Source of the DNA: an uncultured Kiloniella sp.
GTDB taxonomy: Bacteria; Pseudomonadota; Alphaproteobacteria; Kiloniellales; Kiloniellaceae
DNA: 38,033 nucleotides
Reading direction: 5' to 3'
Assembly (NCBI RefSeq): GCF_937128705.1
Contig: NZ_CAKZMP010000072.1
Span: 1-38,033 of the forward strand
Position 1 is the stretch's first letter; each line of letters opens with the position of its first letter. A program made the position numbers and the translations under genes. The notes beneath the pieces were generated by a model, which worked only from the letters and a program-made list of their open reading frames with translations, was not told where the DNA came from and ran no database searches. Positions 15,374-24,668 of this stretch are shown here, piece after piece.

Positions 15374-15555
15374 ACCATCCCCACTTTTTTTGCTTAAATA
15401 CGGTTTGTTCACATACAGCCACATATACCTTGGCATTGATTACTAATTATGAATTTCAAGCACATCAATTGTTGCCATTGGCAATCGCCATCTCTGCATA
15501 TTAAACTGAAGATCTAAAAGAGAAACAGTAGATTAATAACCGACAGGGTAAACGC

Positions 15556-16575
15556 GTGGCACAAGATACTTCCGGACCATTCCCCGAAAAGATGACGGCA
15601 ATTGAAATCAAAGAGTACGGTGACGCAGACCAACTGGCGCCGACACACCGTCCGATCCCTACCCCCGCAGAAGATGAGGTCCTTATTAAAGTCAGTTATG
15701 CAGGCGTAAATCGTCCAGATGTGATTCAACGCAAGGGTCTCTACCCACCTCCTCCGGGAGAATCCGATATTCCCGGCCTTGAAATATCAGGAACGATTGT
15801 CAAAACAGGGGCACAAATCAACCAATATAAACCAGGAGACAAGGTTCTCGCCCTTGTTGGTGGCGGTGGGTACGCTGAATATTGTACTGCCCCGGTTGGA
15901 CAGTGTTTGCCTATACCAAAGAATCTTTCGATGGAACAAGCCGCTGCGCTACCAGAGACCTATTTCACTGTGTGGAGCAATGTTTTTGATCGCTGTGAGC
16001 TTAAATCCGGCGAAACTATTCTGATCCATGGCGGAACCTCTGGCATTGGCACAACCGCCATTCAATTAGCCAAAGCTTTTGGTGCCAAAGTGATTACCAC
16101 GGCAGGTAGCGATGAAAAATGCCACGCCTGCCTGGATCTCGGGGCCGACTTGGCTATTAATTATAAAGCACAGGATTTTGTAGAAGAATCTAAGGCTTTC
16201 ACCCAGAAAAAAGGCGTCGATGTCGTTCTGGATATGGTCGGCGGAGACTACATACAACGCGATATTTCCTGTTTGGGAACAGATGGCCGCCTCTGTTTCA
16301 TCGCTTTCTTGTCCGGATCACAGGCAGATATAAACTTTATGCCTGTAATGCTCAAACGCTTAAAAATCACCGGATCAACCCTGCGCGCACGTTCCAGAGC
16401 ATTTAAAGCCCAGATTGGTAACAATCTAACTGAAAAAGTCTGGCCGTTAATTGAAAGTGGTAAGCTTGGTCCTCTGATTTACAAAGTCCTACCATTGGAA
16501 GAAGCTGCTGAAGCTCATAAATTAATGGAATCATCCAAACATATCGGAAAAATTGTTTTAAAACTTGAAAAGTAG
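15556..16575 (+). CDS. NAD(P)H:quinone oxidoreductase, PIG3/Qor-like
   Basis: A 339-residue medium-chain dehydrogenase/reductase without the zinc ligands of alcohol dehydrogenases. The GroES-like N-terminal domain contains SYAGVNRPDVIQRKGLYPPPPG, characteristic of the PIG3 quinone oxidoreductase group; the nucleotide-binding domain has HGGTSGIGTTAIQLAKAFGAKV. It is predicted to reduce quinones with NADPH. The GTG start at 15556 has AGGGT about seven bases upstream and is preferred over ATG 15592, which has only GAAAAG. Divergent from DUF1192 and followed by trcR. Confidence 0.9.
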   Translation: MAQDTSGPFPEKMTAIEIKEYGDADQLAPTHRPIPTPAEDEVLIKVSYAGVNRPDVIQRKGLYPPPPGESDIPGLEISGTIVKTGAQINQYKPGDKVLALVGGGGYAEYCTAPVGQCLPIPKNLSMEQAAALPETYFTVWSNVFDRCELKSGETILIHGGTSGIGTTAIQLAKAFGAKVITTAGSDEKCHACLDLGADLAINYKAQDFVEESKAFTQKKGVDVVLDMVGGDYIQRDISCLGTDGRLCFIAFLSGSQADINFMPVMLKRLKITGSTLRARSRAFKAQIGNNLTEKVWPLIESGKLGPLIYKVLPLEEAAEAHKLMESSKHIGKIVLKLEK

Positions 16576-16719
16576 CCCCAAAGCCAGCTAATTAATAAAA
16601 AAACACCTCAATCCTTTATTTACTGCTTGGCCTCGCGGTATATTCGGGGTAAGCCACCCGTTGGATACGTATTACCGTAGCCGAAGGATCATTAGCCGAC
16701 GGCACGATTAGGAGAACCA

Positions 16720-17373
16720 ATGTCTCAACCACTAATGCCAAAAGCGACCGCCGTTTGGTTGGTCGAGAACACATCGCTAACCTTTGAGCAGATTGCAGAA
16801 TTCTGTCAACTTCACACACTCGAAGTGCAAGGAATTGCCGATGGTGAAGTCGCTGTAGGTATTCGGGGAATGGACCCCATTGCGAATTCTCAGATCACGC
16901 GCGCGGAACTAGAACGCTGCGAAAAGGATTCGTCAAAATCTTTGCGTTTTTATCAGCAGGATGATTTGCCACAGCCGTCCAAACGGACAAAGGGTCCTCG
17001 TTACACCCCAATTGCAAAACGTCAGGATAAACCAGACGGAATTGCATGGTTGGTTCGTCACCACCCAGAGCTTACGGACAACCATGTTTCAAAACTGATT
17101 GGTACGACAAAGAAAACCATTCAGGCGATCAGAGATCGATCTCACTGGAATATTAGTAACATTCGTCCTCGTGACCCCGTATTGCTTGGCCTTTGTAAGC
17201 AAGTCGATCTGAACGCGACAATCGACAAAGCGATCAAAGAAGCTGAAAAAGCTGGCCGCATCATTCCAAAACCAGAACCAATGGAAGAGGAAGTTGTAGC
17301 TGCACCGGTCAAAGAAGAACTTCCGGAAGATCCCTACGAAGCTTTCACTCGTGCTTTCAAAAAGACCGATTGA
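16720..17373 (+). CDS. trcR: DUF1013 family transcription-associated cell-cycle protein (TrcR)
   Basis: A 217-residue DUF1013 protein. The N-terminal MPKATAVWLVENTSLTFEQIAEFC and the central IAWLVRHHPELTDNHVSKL segment with the helix-turn-helix-like SKLIGTTKKTIQAIRDR are family hallmarks. In Caulobacter the DUF1013 protein TrcR travels with RNA polymerase and affects cell-cycle promoters. The C-terminus is acidic and Pro-rich (PEPMEEEVVAAP). An AGGAG site precedes the ATG. The 144-base leader from the oxidoreductase gene contains TATATTC, a possible -10. It is strictly an alphaproteobacterial family, supporting the organism assignment. Confidence 0.87.
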   Translation: MSQPLMPKATAVWLVENTSLTFEQIAEFCQLHTLEVQGIADGEVAVGIRGMDPIANSQITRAELERCEKDSSKSLRFYQQDDLPQPSKRTKGPRYTPIAKRQDKPDGIAWLVRHHPELTDNHVSKLIGTTKKTIQAIRDRSHWNISNIRPRDPVLLGLCKQVDLNATIDKAIKEAEKAGRIIPKPEPMEEEVVAAPVKEELPEDPYEAFTRAFKKTD

Positions 17374-17393
17374 TATCTACCATATCTGAACAA

Positions 17394-17428
17394 AAAAAGG
17401 CCTCTTCATATTTTTAAGAGGCCTTTTT
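17394..17428 (+). terminator. bidirectional intrinsic terminator between trcR and prpE
   Basis: A perfect 13-bp stem (AAAAAGGCCTCTT / AAGAGGCCTTTTT) with a 9-base loop and T-runs on both strands, placed between two convergent genes. Confidence 0.9.
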
Positions 17429-17511
17429 TATTGGTTGTCCCGTCCTGAAATAAGCTTACATATTTTAAGACGGATCAGTAGATACAATCCCCACCAGAAA
17501 CAATTACGACG

Positions 17512-19410
17512 TTACGACTTCGCGTAACCAATGCTTGTCAGGGCTACTCTGATTTCGTCCAAAATTGCCGGATCATCAATGGTCGCAGGAACTTTATAGT
17601 CTTCGTTATCGGCAACTTTACGCATCGTCGCACGCAAAATTTTACCCGATCGCGTCTTGGGTAACCGTCCGACGACCACAGCAAGCTTGAAGGCCGCAAC
17701 CGGGCCAATATCGTGCCTGACTTTTTGTATAACTTCGGCAACAACGTCGCTATGAGATTTTTTGGCTCCCGCTTTTAGAACCATAAAGCCGAGTGGTAGT
17801 TGGCCTTTGAGTTTATCTGCCACGCCAATTACCGCGCACTCTGCAACATCTTCATGAGCCGCTAAAACTTCTTCCATCGCCCCGGTTGATAAGCGGTGTC
17901 CAGCGACATTGATAATATCATCTGTCCGGGACATGACATAGATATAACCATTTTCATCTTTATAACCAGCATCCCCTGTTTCATAAAAACCTGGGAAACT
18001 TGTCAAATAAGCTTGGCGGTGGCGCTCTTTCGCATTCCAAAGGGTCGAGAAGGTTCCTGGCGGCAGAGGCAGCTTACAAACGATTGCCCCGATATCCCCC
18101 GCAGGCATTTCATTATGATCTTCAGCATCAAGAATACGAACATCCCACCCGGGAACTGATCGGGCAGGAGATCCAGCTACAATAGGTAGTTCTTCAATTC
18201 CAAGACAATTAGAGGCTATCGGCCATCCTGTTTCTGTCTGCCACCAGTGATCAATGACCGGGACCTTTAGTTTTTCCAACGCCCAATTCAATGTATCAGG
18301 ATCACATCGCTCCCCAGCAAGAAACAAAGTCCTAAAGTGTGAAAGATCATACTTTTCCAGATAAGTAGCGTCTGGGTCCTGTTGACGGATTGCCCGGAAA
18401 GCTGTGGGGGCTGTAAAGAGAACGGAAACTTTATGTTCTGAGATAACACGCCAAAACGCACCGGGATCGGGCGTGCCAACAGGCTTTCCCTCGTACATGA
18501 CAGAGGTTGCCCCGTAAATTAACGGCCCGTACACAATATAGGAATGTCCGACAACCCAGCCAACGTCCGACGCCCCCCAAAAGACCTCGCCAGGTTCAAC
18601 ATTATATATATTCTTCATCGACCAATGCAGGGCAACAGCATGCCCGCCATTATCACGAACAATTCCTTTGGGCTGCCCTGTGGTTCCAGAGGTATAGAGA
18701 ATATAAAGCGGATCTGTCGCAGCAACAGGGACACAATCAACAGCCGAGGCCTTCGCCTCTGCCTGTGCCCAATCCACATCGCGCTTGGCTGTCATAGATG
18801 CTTCTATTTGCGGGCGTTGCCAGATTACACAGTGATCAGGCTTATGTGTTGAAAGATCAATCGCTTCATCAAGCAAAGGCTTATAGGGAATAACTTTGCT
18901 CACCTCTATTCCACAAGACGCAGAGACGATAACTTTCGGGCTACAATCATCTATACGCGTTGCAAGCTCATTAGCTGCAAATCCGCCAAAGACGACCGAG
19001 TGAACAGCACCAAGCCTTGCACAAGCCAACATTGCGACCGCCGCTTCCGGTATCATTGGCATATAAATAATAACGCGGTCACCCTTTGCAACACCAAGCT
19101 CAACAAGTGACCCCGCAAATTTGGCGACACGATTTAAGAGATCGGAATAGCTGATATTCTCTTTTGTATCGGTGACAGGGCTATCGTATATCAAGGCTGT
19201 CTGATCGCCCTGCCCCTGTTCTACATGTCGATCAAGCGCGTTATAGCAGGTGTTTAGTTCTCCCCCGCTAAACCATTGATAAAAAGGCGCGTCAGTGTCG
19301 TCTAGCACTTTGGCATATGGCTTATACCAATTAATTTCCGATGCGGCTTCGGCCCAGAAAGTCTCTGACTCTGCCAAAGAACGCGCTTGCACGTCATCAA
19401 ATAAACCCAT
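17512..19410 (-). CDS. prpE: propionyl-CoA synthetase
   Basis: A 632-residue acyl-CoA synthetase of the acetate/propionate group. It activates propionate (or a similar short acid) with ATP and CoA through an acyl-adenylate. P-loop-like motif YTSGTTGQPKGIVRDNGG; FWGASDVGWVVGHSYIVYGPL and YEGKPVGTPDPGAFWRV are more typical of PrpE than of Acs. The C-terminal PKTRSGKILRA carries the catalytic lysine that is often regulated by acetylation. Length agrees with PrpE. No methylcitrate-cycle genes are adjacent. The start is ATG 19410, with only a weak GGGAC site upstream. Confidence 0.9.
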   Translation of the reverse strand: MGLFDDVQARSLAESETFWAEAASEINWYKPYAKVLDDTDAPFYQWFSGGELNTCYNALDRHVEQGQGDQTALIYDSPVTDTKENISYSDLLNRVAKFAGSLVELGVAKGDRVIIYMPMIPEAAVAMLACARLGAVHSVVFGGFAANELATRIDDCSPKVIVSASCGIEVSKVIPYKPLLDEAIDLSTHKPDHCVIWQRPQIEASMTAKRDVDWAQAEAKASAVDCVPVAATDPLYILYTSGTTGQPKGIVRDNGGHAVALHWSMKNIYNVEPGEVFWGASDVGWVVGHSYIVYGPLIYGATSVMYEGKPVGTPDPGAFWRVISEHKVSVLFTAPTAFRAIRQQDPDATYLEKYDLSHFRTLFLAGERCDPDTLNWALEKLKVPVIDHWWQTETGWPIASNCLGIEELPIVAGSPARSVPGWDVRILDAEDHNEMPAGDIGAIVCKLPLPPGTFSTLWNAKERHRQAYLTSFPGFYETGDAGYKDENGYIYVMSRTDDIINVAGHRLSTGAMEEVLAAHEDVAECAVIGVADKLKGQLPLGFMVLKAGAKKSHSDVVAEVIQKVRHDIGPVAAFKLAVVVGRLPKTRSGKILRATMRKVADNEDYKVPATIDDPAILDEIRVALTSIGYAKS

Positions 19411-19561
19411 GATGTTGTCCCAACATGATTATATATTTTTTATCCAGCCTCCCCGACCGGTCAGAATAGCTTGCTGCATATTAACTAGGGGATCAATTTC
19501 CCCAATAGACAGAAGCCTGCATTAGATAATTATTTTACAAATTTTTTACAGGCAAGATAAT

Positions 19562-19603
19562 AAAAAAAACACCCGCCCGGAACAACCGAACGAGTGCTTT
19601 TTT
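19562..19603 (-). terminator. intrinsic terminator after the DUF465 gene
   Basis: A long stem of 17-18 pairs including several G-T pairs, loop TTGTT, followed on the minus strand by eight T. It also has a T-run on the plus strand. It lies 48 bases beyond the DUF465 stop and isolates that gene from prpE. Confidence 0.8.
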
Positions 19604-19650
19604 CATTTATCTAAATGCAAGCAAAAGGTACGTTAAATACCTCGGCATTC

Positions 19651-19821
19651 TTAGTGGGGATCACTCAACATTTGCATTTCGTCTTTAACGCGAAGCTTTT
19701 GCTTTTTAAGTGACATTAGTAGGGATTCATCGGGATGCGGGCGCGTACTCTCCTGATCAATAGCGCTCTCTAAAGTAACGTGTTTTGTGCGCAAGGACTC
19801 GATGCGTTCGGCAGTGGCCAT
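19651..19821 (-). CDS. DUF465 (YdcH-type) small protein
   Basis: 56 residues, beginning MATAERIESLRTKHVTLESA and ending LKKQKLRVKDEMQML followed by SDPH. The pattern of a first helix ending in H.xLE, a loop with HPDE, and LKKxKLxxKDE is the DUF465 family. It is a highly charged two-helix protein with no known enzymatic role. AGGGAGACG precedes the ATG, a good ribosome binding site. It is too short for a usual length cut-off but is well supported by family match, start signal and its own terminator. A paralogue lies at 21.7 kb. Confidence 0.88.
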   Translation of the reverse strand: MATAERIESLRTKHVTLESAIDQESTRPHPDESLLMSLKKQKLRVKDEMQMLSDPH

Positions 19822-20212
19822 ATTCGTCTCCCTTTAAATACTAAGTTTCAATTGCTACCAATCACACTTAATGTTGTGAATCTTTACTTCAATTAATTTT
19901 TCCAAGAATCATCATTGCACTAGAAATTTTCATGAAAAATCTCCATTACAATATCTGAAAAAGTTTTTAGAAAGTACTGATCGTGTTTGAGATGGCAAAA
20001 TCAAGACCGCAGGCCGTTTATTAGGCTTTCGCATATGGGATATTTCCAAAGCGTCCCAACCGCAGTTATCTTGTTTTATTCGTACCAACCCAAACCCACA
20101 AACATTGTTGAGAAGACAGCGTGTATATATGCTAGACCTGTCAGACAAACTTGCCAAGAGCAAGGCAACATATATTTCATTTTTTTATCACATTTATGAA
20201 AGATAGTTACCC
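19822..20212. other. 391-base intergenic region upstream of ubiX
   Basis: No gene is supported here. Short frames on both strands lack family resemblance and ribosome binding sites. A possible plus-strand promoter TTGTTG (20105-20110), 17 bases, TATGCT (20128-20133) could serve ubiX. The left part is AT-rich and probably holds the DUF465 promoter on the minus strand. Confidence 0.4.
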
Positions 20213-20800
20213 ATGACGCAGAAGAGAATTATTGTCGGAATCAGCGGAGCAAGCGGTGTAACCTATGGTATTCGTCTCTTGGAAATCTTACGCCCTACCG
20301 ACATTGAAACTCACCTAATCATGAGTAATTCTGCTGAAATCACATTGGCTTACGAAAGTAATTTAAAAATTTCAGACGTCAAAAACCTTGCTGATGTCGC
20401 CCATAATGTCAAAGACATTGCCGCTTGCCTTTCCAGCGGGTCTTATCGAACACTCGGCATGGTCATTGCCCCTTGTTCTGTCAGAACCATGTCTGAAATA
20501 TCAAGTGGCGTCACCTCGAGTCTCTTGACCCGTTCAGCAGATGTTATCTTAAAGGAACGCAGAAAACTGGTTCTTATGGTTCGGGAAACACCACTTCACA
20601 CAGGGCACCTGCGTACCATGGTCAACCTGTCCGAGCTGGGCGCAATCATCGCACCGCCTGTTCCAGCCTTTTATGCCAAACCAAATAACCTGGACGAAAT
20701 GGTAGATTATAGCTTGGGTAGAATTCTTGATTTATTTGATATCGAGATCCAGGGGATGAACCGATGGGATGAAAATAGCAAGAAGCGCCCAGAGAACTAA
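20213..20800 (+). CDS. ubiX: flavin prenyltransferase UbiX
   Basis: A 195-residue UbiX, which prenylates FMN with dimethylallyl phosphate to make the cofactor of UbiD decarboxylases, used in ubiquinone synthesis. The N-terminal RIIVGISGASGVTYGIRLLE is the FMN loop. SSGSYRTLGMVIAPCSVRTMSEIS and ADVILKERRKLVLMVRETPLHTGHL are nearly invariant in the family, and IIAPPVPAFYAKP follows. Close to E. coli UbiX throughout. No ubiD is in the window. It stands alone between two DUF465 genes. Confidence 0.95.
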   Translation: MTQKRIIVGISGASGVTYGIRLLEILRPTDIETHLIMSNSAEITLAYESNLKISDVKNLADVAHNVKDIAACLSSGSYRTLGMVIAPCSVRTMSEISSGVTSSLLTRSADVILKERRKLVLMVRETPLHTGHLRTMVNLSELGAIIAPPVPAFYAKPNNLDEMVDYSLGRILDLFDIEIQGMNRWDENSKKRPEN

Positions 20801-20931
20801 ACGTGAAATCCACTGACCTGTACATCAATTTTGGTCTTCACCAACTTATCATCCTAAACCAAGCCCACACACACCAGGCTAGATTACCTGAGCACCTGCC
20901 AATGATGCGACAGGAAAATTAGCTCGATCTT

Positions 20932-21477
20932 TTACTGAAACAGCCACACAGCTTCCAAAGGTGGCAGCTCTGGGAACCCGCCACGAACAATTGCGGCCAA
21001 GTCAGCACAATCTACGGTTCCAATGGCGTCAACTTCACATAGCTCCAAATATAAAACCATGTTTTTTGCGGCCATTCCTGACGAAGGTAATAAAGCAGGT
21101 CGCAACGTCATATGAAGGTGCATAAAGTTTTGCTGCAAAGCTTCGGCCCATAGTTCCGAATCTTTCACAAGATTTCGCAATCCCTCGGTATGGCGAAAAC
21201 CATTTATGGTTTCTGACTTCATCCATGTCCGAATATCGCGCAAGGGTTGGATCACATGATCGCGCCACTTTTCAATACCAGAGATCAAACTGGAAAGCTC
21301 TTTTGTGCTCAGTTGCTTTCCGCAAAACCCAGCCCAACAGCAAAAAAGCAATAAATTAACATCCAGATCATACTTTTCCTGCAAAACCAGACAGGCAGGA
21401 GCAACTCCTTGCTGTCCGTAAACATCAAGAGAGAAGTTCCAAAAAGGATTTATGGGCAACTGGCTTTGATCAAACAT
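20932..21477 (-). CDS. TIGR02444 family protein
   Basis: About 181 residues. The opening NPFWNFSLDVYGQQGVAPACL and LQEKYDLDVNLLLFCCWAG are the hallmark of the TIGR02444 family (DUF2390), whose function is unknown. The rest is helical, with W and L in conserved spacing (WRDHVIQPLRDIRTWMK). No signal peptide or membrane helix. ATG 21477 is used; an in-frame GTG at 21486 is possible, and neither has a strong ribosome binding site. Single gene, convergent with ubiX and divergent from the next DUF465 gene. Confidence 0.82.
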   Translation of the reverse strand: MFDQSQLPINPFWNFSLDVYGQQGVAPACLVLQEKYDLDVNLLLFCCWAGFCGKQLSTKELSSLISGIEKWRDHVIQPLRDIRTWMKSETINGFRHTEGLRNLVKDSELWAEALQQNFMHLHMTLRPALLPSSGMAAKNMVLYLELCEVDAIGTVDCADLAAIVRGGFPELPPLEAVWLFQ

Positions 21478-21692
21478 TTTCACCACAGCTTATAGCGCAC
21501 TGCGAATAAAGAACAAACTATCGAATCGCTATTAACTGTTATCTAGAATGCTCTTTCAGCAAACCAAAATCAGCTTCTTTTCAACAAATCCACAACGATC
21601 GAAATAAAACTTACACAAAAACTATGTTTATTTTTAAAGTCAGAGTATAAGTAACTCCTTCTGTTAAATGTGAGTTCAAGAGACCCTGACAC

Positions 21693-21908
21693 GTGGAAAA
21701 TACAACAGGTAGTAGTAGAAAAGAGCTAATCGAAGAACTTGAAAGGCTCAAACAGGAGCATCGAGACATGGATGATGTTATCGCCCGCTTGCAAGAGCAC
21801 GCTCCGTTTGATCAGTTACAGCTTGTAAGATTAAAAAAGAAAAAGCTTAATCTTAAAGACAGCATGAACAGAATTGAAAGCAAGTTGCTGCCAGATATTA
21901 TAGCCTGA
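21693..21908 (+). CDS. DUF465 (YdcH-type) small protein, second copy
   Basis: 71 residues. KELIEELERLKQEHRDMDDVI, then HAPFDQLQLVRLKKKKLNLKD, matches DUF465, with the same two-helix layout as the gene at 19.7 kb but only distant similarity. GTG start at 21693 with a weak purine-rich site (AAGAGA) upstream; an ATG at 21768 would remove most of helix 1. Function unknown. It is a single gene between the TIGR02444 gene and the diguanylate cyclase. Confidence 0.82.
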   Translation: MENTTGSSRKELIEELERLKQEHRDMDDVIARLQEHAPFDQLQLVRLKKKKLNLKDSMNRIESKLLPDIIA

Positions 21909-21982
21909 ACAACCATTCCCAGACACGGTCTGCAAAAACCTAAATATTTTCTAACCGATTAGGGGTGGGTTTTCAGATACCT

Positions 21983-22741
21983 CTAAGAGACATCTCGTTC
22001 TTCTGAAGTATTTTGTTTGGCTTTTTTCTGTTCATACATTGCCTTATCAGCTGCTTTGAGCGCCGCATCAGCATCCCCGCCCTGAAAACTGTGGACACCG
22101 TGGGAAACATGAACATTCACAGAATTCCCCTCATAATCAAAAGGTATCTTTGCAACTTCCCCAGCCAATAACTGTCCCTTCTCTGCTGCGACATCCGGTG
22201 GAGCCTGAAGTAAAATCACACCAAATTCATCCCCCCCCAAACGCCCGACAATATCAGAAGAACGCACATTACTGAGCAATGTGGATGCAACATGTTTAAT
22301 AGCCTCATCACCGGCTTCATGCCCCAACCCGTCATTGATTTCTTTCATGCCATTCACATCTATATAAATAACACTGCCCGGCACCTCATAGCGCTCGCTA
22401 TACGCCATCATCCGATCAAGCTCGCGCACAAAAGCACGGCGATTTAGAACAGGTGTCAGAACGTCCTGATCTGCAAGCTTTTCAAGGTAATCCACTCTTT
22501 TTTTGGCCTGATCCAACTCCTGACGAACATCCTGAACTTCTTTCATCAGTCTCTCGATAGCAGCACGAACCTTTGGCGTGAACTCGGCCTCTGGAATGCC
22601 ACCAATCGAGGCAACATCTACAGGAGCTGTCGCATCAGACACTCCATCAACTTTTTGTGCTGGTTTTACAGTCGGTGTTGCCGAAACACGCCCGACACTG
22701 CTTACAGAGCCAGTTCCACCGGTTGGTCTTTGGACCTTCAT
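21983..22741 (-). CDS. diguanylate cyclase (GGDEF domain), soluble
   Basis: A 252-residue protein making cyclic di-GMP from two GTP. The N-terminal ~75 residues are low-complexity and contain no recognised sensor. A short coiled coil follows (IERLMKEVQDVRQELDQAKK), then a GGDEF domain opening DVLTPVLNRRAFVRELDR and with RLGGDEFGVIL near residue 167. The catalytic signature is intact, and RSSD five residues before it is a product-inhibition I-site. No membrane segment. Eight consecutive G on the coding strand encode part of the signature, a possible slippage site. The domain layout resembles short stand-alone cyclases; the input signal is unknown. Confidence 0.92.
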   Translation of the reverse strand: MKVQRPTGGTGSVSSVGRVSATPTVKPAQKVDGVSDATAPVDVASIGGIPEAEFTPKVRAAIERLMKEVQDVRQELDQAKKRVDYLEKLADQDVLTPVLNRRAFVRELDRMMAYSERYEVPGSVIYIDVNGMKEINDGLGHEAGDEAIKHVASTLLSNVRSSDIVGRLGGDEFGVILLQAPPDVAAEKGQLLAGEVAKIPFDYEGNSVNVHVSHGVHSFQGGDADAALKAADKAMYEQKKAKQNTSEERDVS

Positions 22742-22998
22742 ACGACAAGCAATCCCTTTGCTTTATTTTCATTCCAGCTTCCTGCCGGAACATCTGTTAT
22801 TTTAAAGCCATCCCATCAAACGAGGCGCCAAAAAATAAATACTCAACGCACTTTATATACAATCATTTTACATAAAGTTACCAAAAAACGGTAATTCTCC
22901 GTAATTTCCGGACAAAACATTGTGTTCTCTTTACTTGCCTTCTTTTCTCACACGTCTTAATAATGCGCTCCGATACACAGCTAAATCAGGATTAAGCA

Positions 22999-23496
22999 AT
23001 GTCCGAGAAATCTCCGCAAGTTGGTATAATCATGGGTAGCCAATCCGACTGGCCCACGATGAAACATGCGGCCGAAACCCTCGAAGCCTTGGGTATATCT
23101 TACGAAAAACGTATCGTATCTGCTCATAGAACCCCAGATCGTCTGGTTGAATACGCCACGACGGCGCGCGATAGAGGTCTGAGCATTATTATCGCGGGTG
23201 CTGGTGGTGCTGCGCATTTGCCGGGGATGGCAGCCGCTATGACGCCATTACCTGTTTTTGGTGTTCCAATCGAAAGTAAAAGCCTCAAGGGACAAGACAG
23301 CCTGCTGTCAATCGTCCAGATGCCCGGCGGAGTACCCGTTGGGACATTGGCAATTGGTAAAGCTGGCGCGATCAACGCAGCTCTTTTATCTGGCTCAGTA
23401 CTTGCGCTACAAAACGAAGACATTGCAGAAGCTCTGGATAACTGGCGTCAAAAACAAACAGATGCTGTCGCCATAGAGCCAGTTGATACCCTATAA
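22999..23496 (+). CDS. purE: N5-carboxyaminoimidazole ribonucleotide mutase
   Basis: A 165-residue class I PurE. It converts N5-CAIR to CAIR in purine synthesis. The signature [16 protein letters not shown] is followed by [10 protein letters not shown], the catalytic histidine segment, and by [16 protein letters not shown] and [29 protein letters not shown]. All are intact. purK follows after 55 bases, forming the usual purEK pair. The 257-base upstream region, shared with the divergent cyclase gene, probably carries both promoters; I see no clear operator. Confidence 0.97.
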   Translation: MSEKSPQVGIIMGSQSDWPTMKHAAETLEALGISYEKRIVSAHRTPDRLVEYATTARDRGLSIIIAGAGGAAHLPGMAAAMTPLPVFGVPIESKSLKGQDSLLSIVQMPGGVPVGTLAIGKAGAINAALLSGSVLALQNEDIAEALDNWRQKQTDAVAIEPVDTL

Positions 23497-23551
23497 TTAA
23501 GACACCTATTATTCAGGCAACGTTTTACGGAAATCCGTGGAGACAACGATT

Positions 23552-24652
23552 ATGAGCAAGTCGCTTTCAGCCCCACTCGCCCCAGGTTCCATTATTGGTA
23601 TTCTTGGGGGTGGACAACTCGGAAGAATGGCTGCATCTGCGGCTGCTGAGCTGGGATATCATTGCCACATCTACTGTCCCGAAGCTGATAGTCCTGCAAG
23701 TGAAGTTTCTAAATATTCAACGACAGCAGCTTATGATGATGAAAAGGCCCTTGCTGATTTTGCTGAACACGTTGATGTTGTCACTTATGAATTTGAAAAT
23801 GTTCCTGCCAAAACCGCCGCGTTTCTGATTAATCGTATCCCGGTTAATCCTGGTCCAAACGTTCTACACATTTGCCAAAATAGATTACGTGAAAAGGATT
23901 TCTGCAACTCTATTAACGTACCAACAACACGTTATATGGAAGTTACGAACCCGGAATCACTTGATCGCGTCGTCAGAGACATGGGCCGACCCTGTATCCT
24001 GAAGACCACAGAAATGGGATACGATGGTAAGGGACAAACTTTTATAGCTGCTGATACGAAATTAACCGATGCATGGAATGCAGTTGCCCCAAATTTGGAT
24101 CAAGCAGAGTTAGTTGTAGAGGCCCTAGTCGATTTCCGTATGGAAATTTCTGTTATCGTAGCCAGAAGTATTCAAGGTGACTGTCAGGCGTATATTCCAG
24201 TAGAGAACCGCCACAAAAACCATATTCTGGACCAAACAATCGTCCCGGCACGCATTTCGCAAAAAATTAGTGATCGAGCAGAAGCTTTGGCGCGACACAT
24301 GGCCGAAGAAATGGAACTCGTCGGCATGATGGCCGTAGAGATGTTTGTCACCACGGATGATGAAATCTTGATCAACGAAATGGCCCCACGCCCACACAAT
24401 TCTGGCCATTGGTCCATGGATGCCTGCGTCACATCCCAGTTTGAACAGTTTATCCGTTCCATTGCAGGATTAAACCTTGGATCTGTTTTCCGTCACTCGG
24501 ATGCCGTCATGACAAATCTACTCGGGGACGATGTTGAAAAATGGGAAGAGATCCTCTCTGATCCCGCCAGTAAGCTTCATCTATATGGAAAAGACGAAGC
24601 AAAACCCGGACGCAAAATGGGCCACTTTACCCGGATCATTCCCCGGAATTAA
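23552..24652 (+). CDS. purK: N5-carboxyaminoimidazole ribonucleotide synthase
   Basis: About 366 residues. An ATP-grasp enzyme that carboxylates aminoimidazole ribonucleotide using ATP and bicarbonate, feeding PurE. The N-terminal GSIIGILGGGQLGRM loop is typical. RPCILKTTEMGYDGKGQ is an ATP-grasp segment, and NEMAPRPHNSGHWSMDAC is the family signature near the C-terminus. ATG 23552 is preferred over an in-frame GTG at 23537 because GGAGA lies eight bases before it. Its stop is only 16 bases before the Nmad3-like gene, so the three genes may be cotranscribed. Confidence 0.96.
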   Translation: MSKSLSAPLAPGSIIGILGGGQLGRMAASAAAELGYHCHIYCPEADSPASEVSKYSTTAAYDDEKALADFAEHVDVVTYEFENVPAKTAAFLINRIPVNPGPNVLHICQNRLREKDFCNSINVPTTRYMEVTNPESLDRVVRDMGRPCILKTTEMGYDGKGQTFIAADTKLTDAWNAVAPNLDQAELVVEALVDFRMEISVIVARSIQGDCQAYIPVENRHKNHILDQTIVPARISQKISDRAEALARHMAEEMELVGMMAVEMFVTTDDEILINEMAPRPHNSGHWSMDACVTSQFEQFIRSIAGLNLGSVFRHSDAVMTNLLGDDVEKWEEILSDPASKLHLYGKDEAKPGRKMGHFTRIIPRN

Positions 24653-24668
24653 TTTACATCGTGATGAG

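Noticed and set aside
19930-20199. Short frames on both strands upstream of ubiX
   Set aside because: They overlap each other, lack ribosome binding sites and recognisable sequence, and the region is AT-rich intergenic DNA.
22578-22894. Overlapping 72-79-codon frames over the start of the cyclase gene
   Set aside because: They are antisense to the cyclase N-terminus and extend into AT-rich intergenic DNA; no family resemblance.
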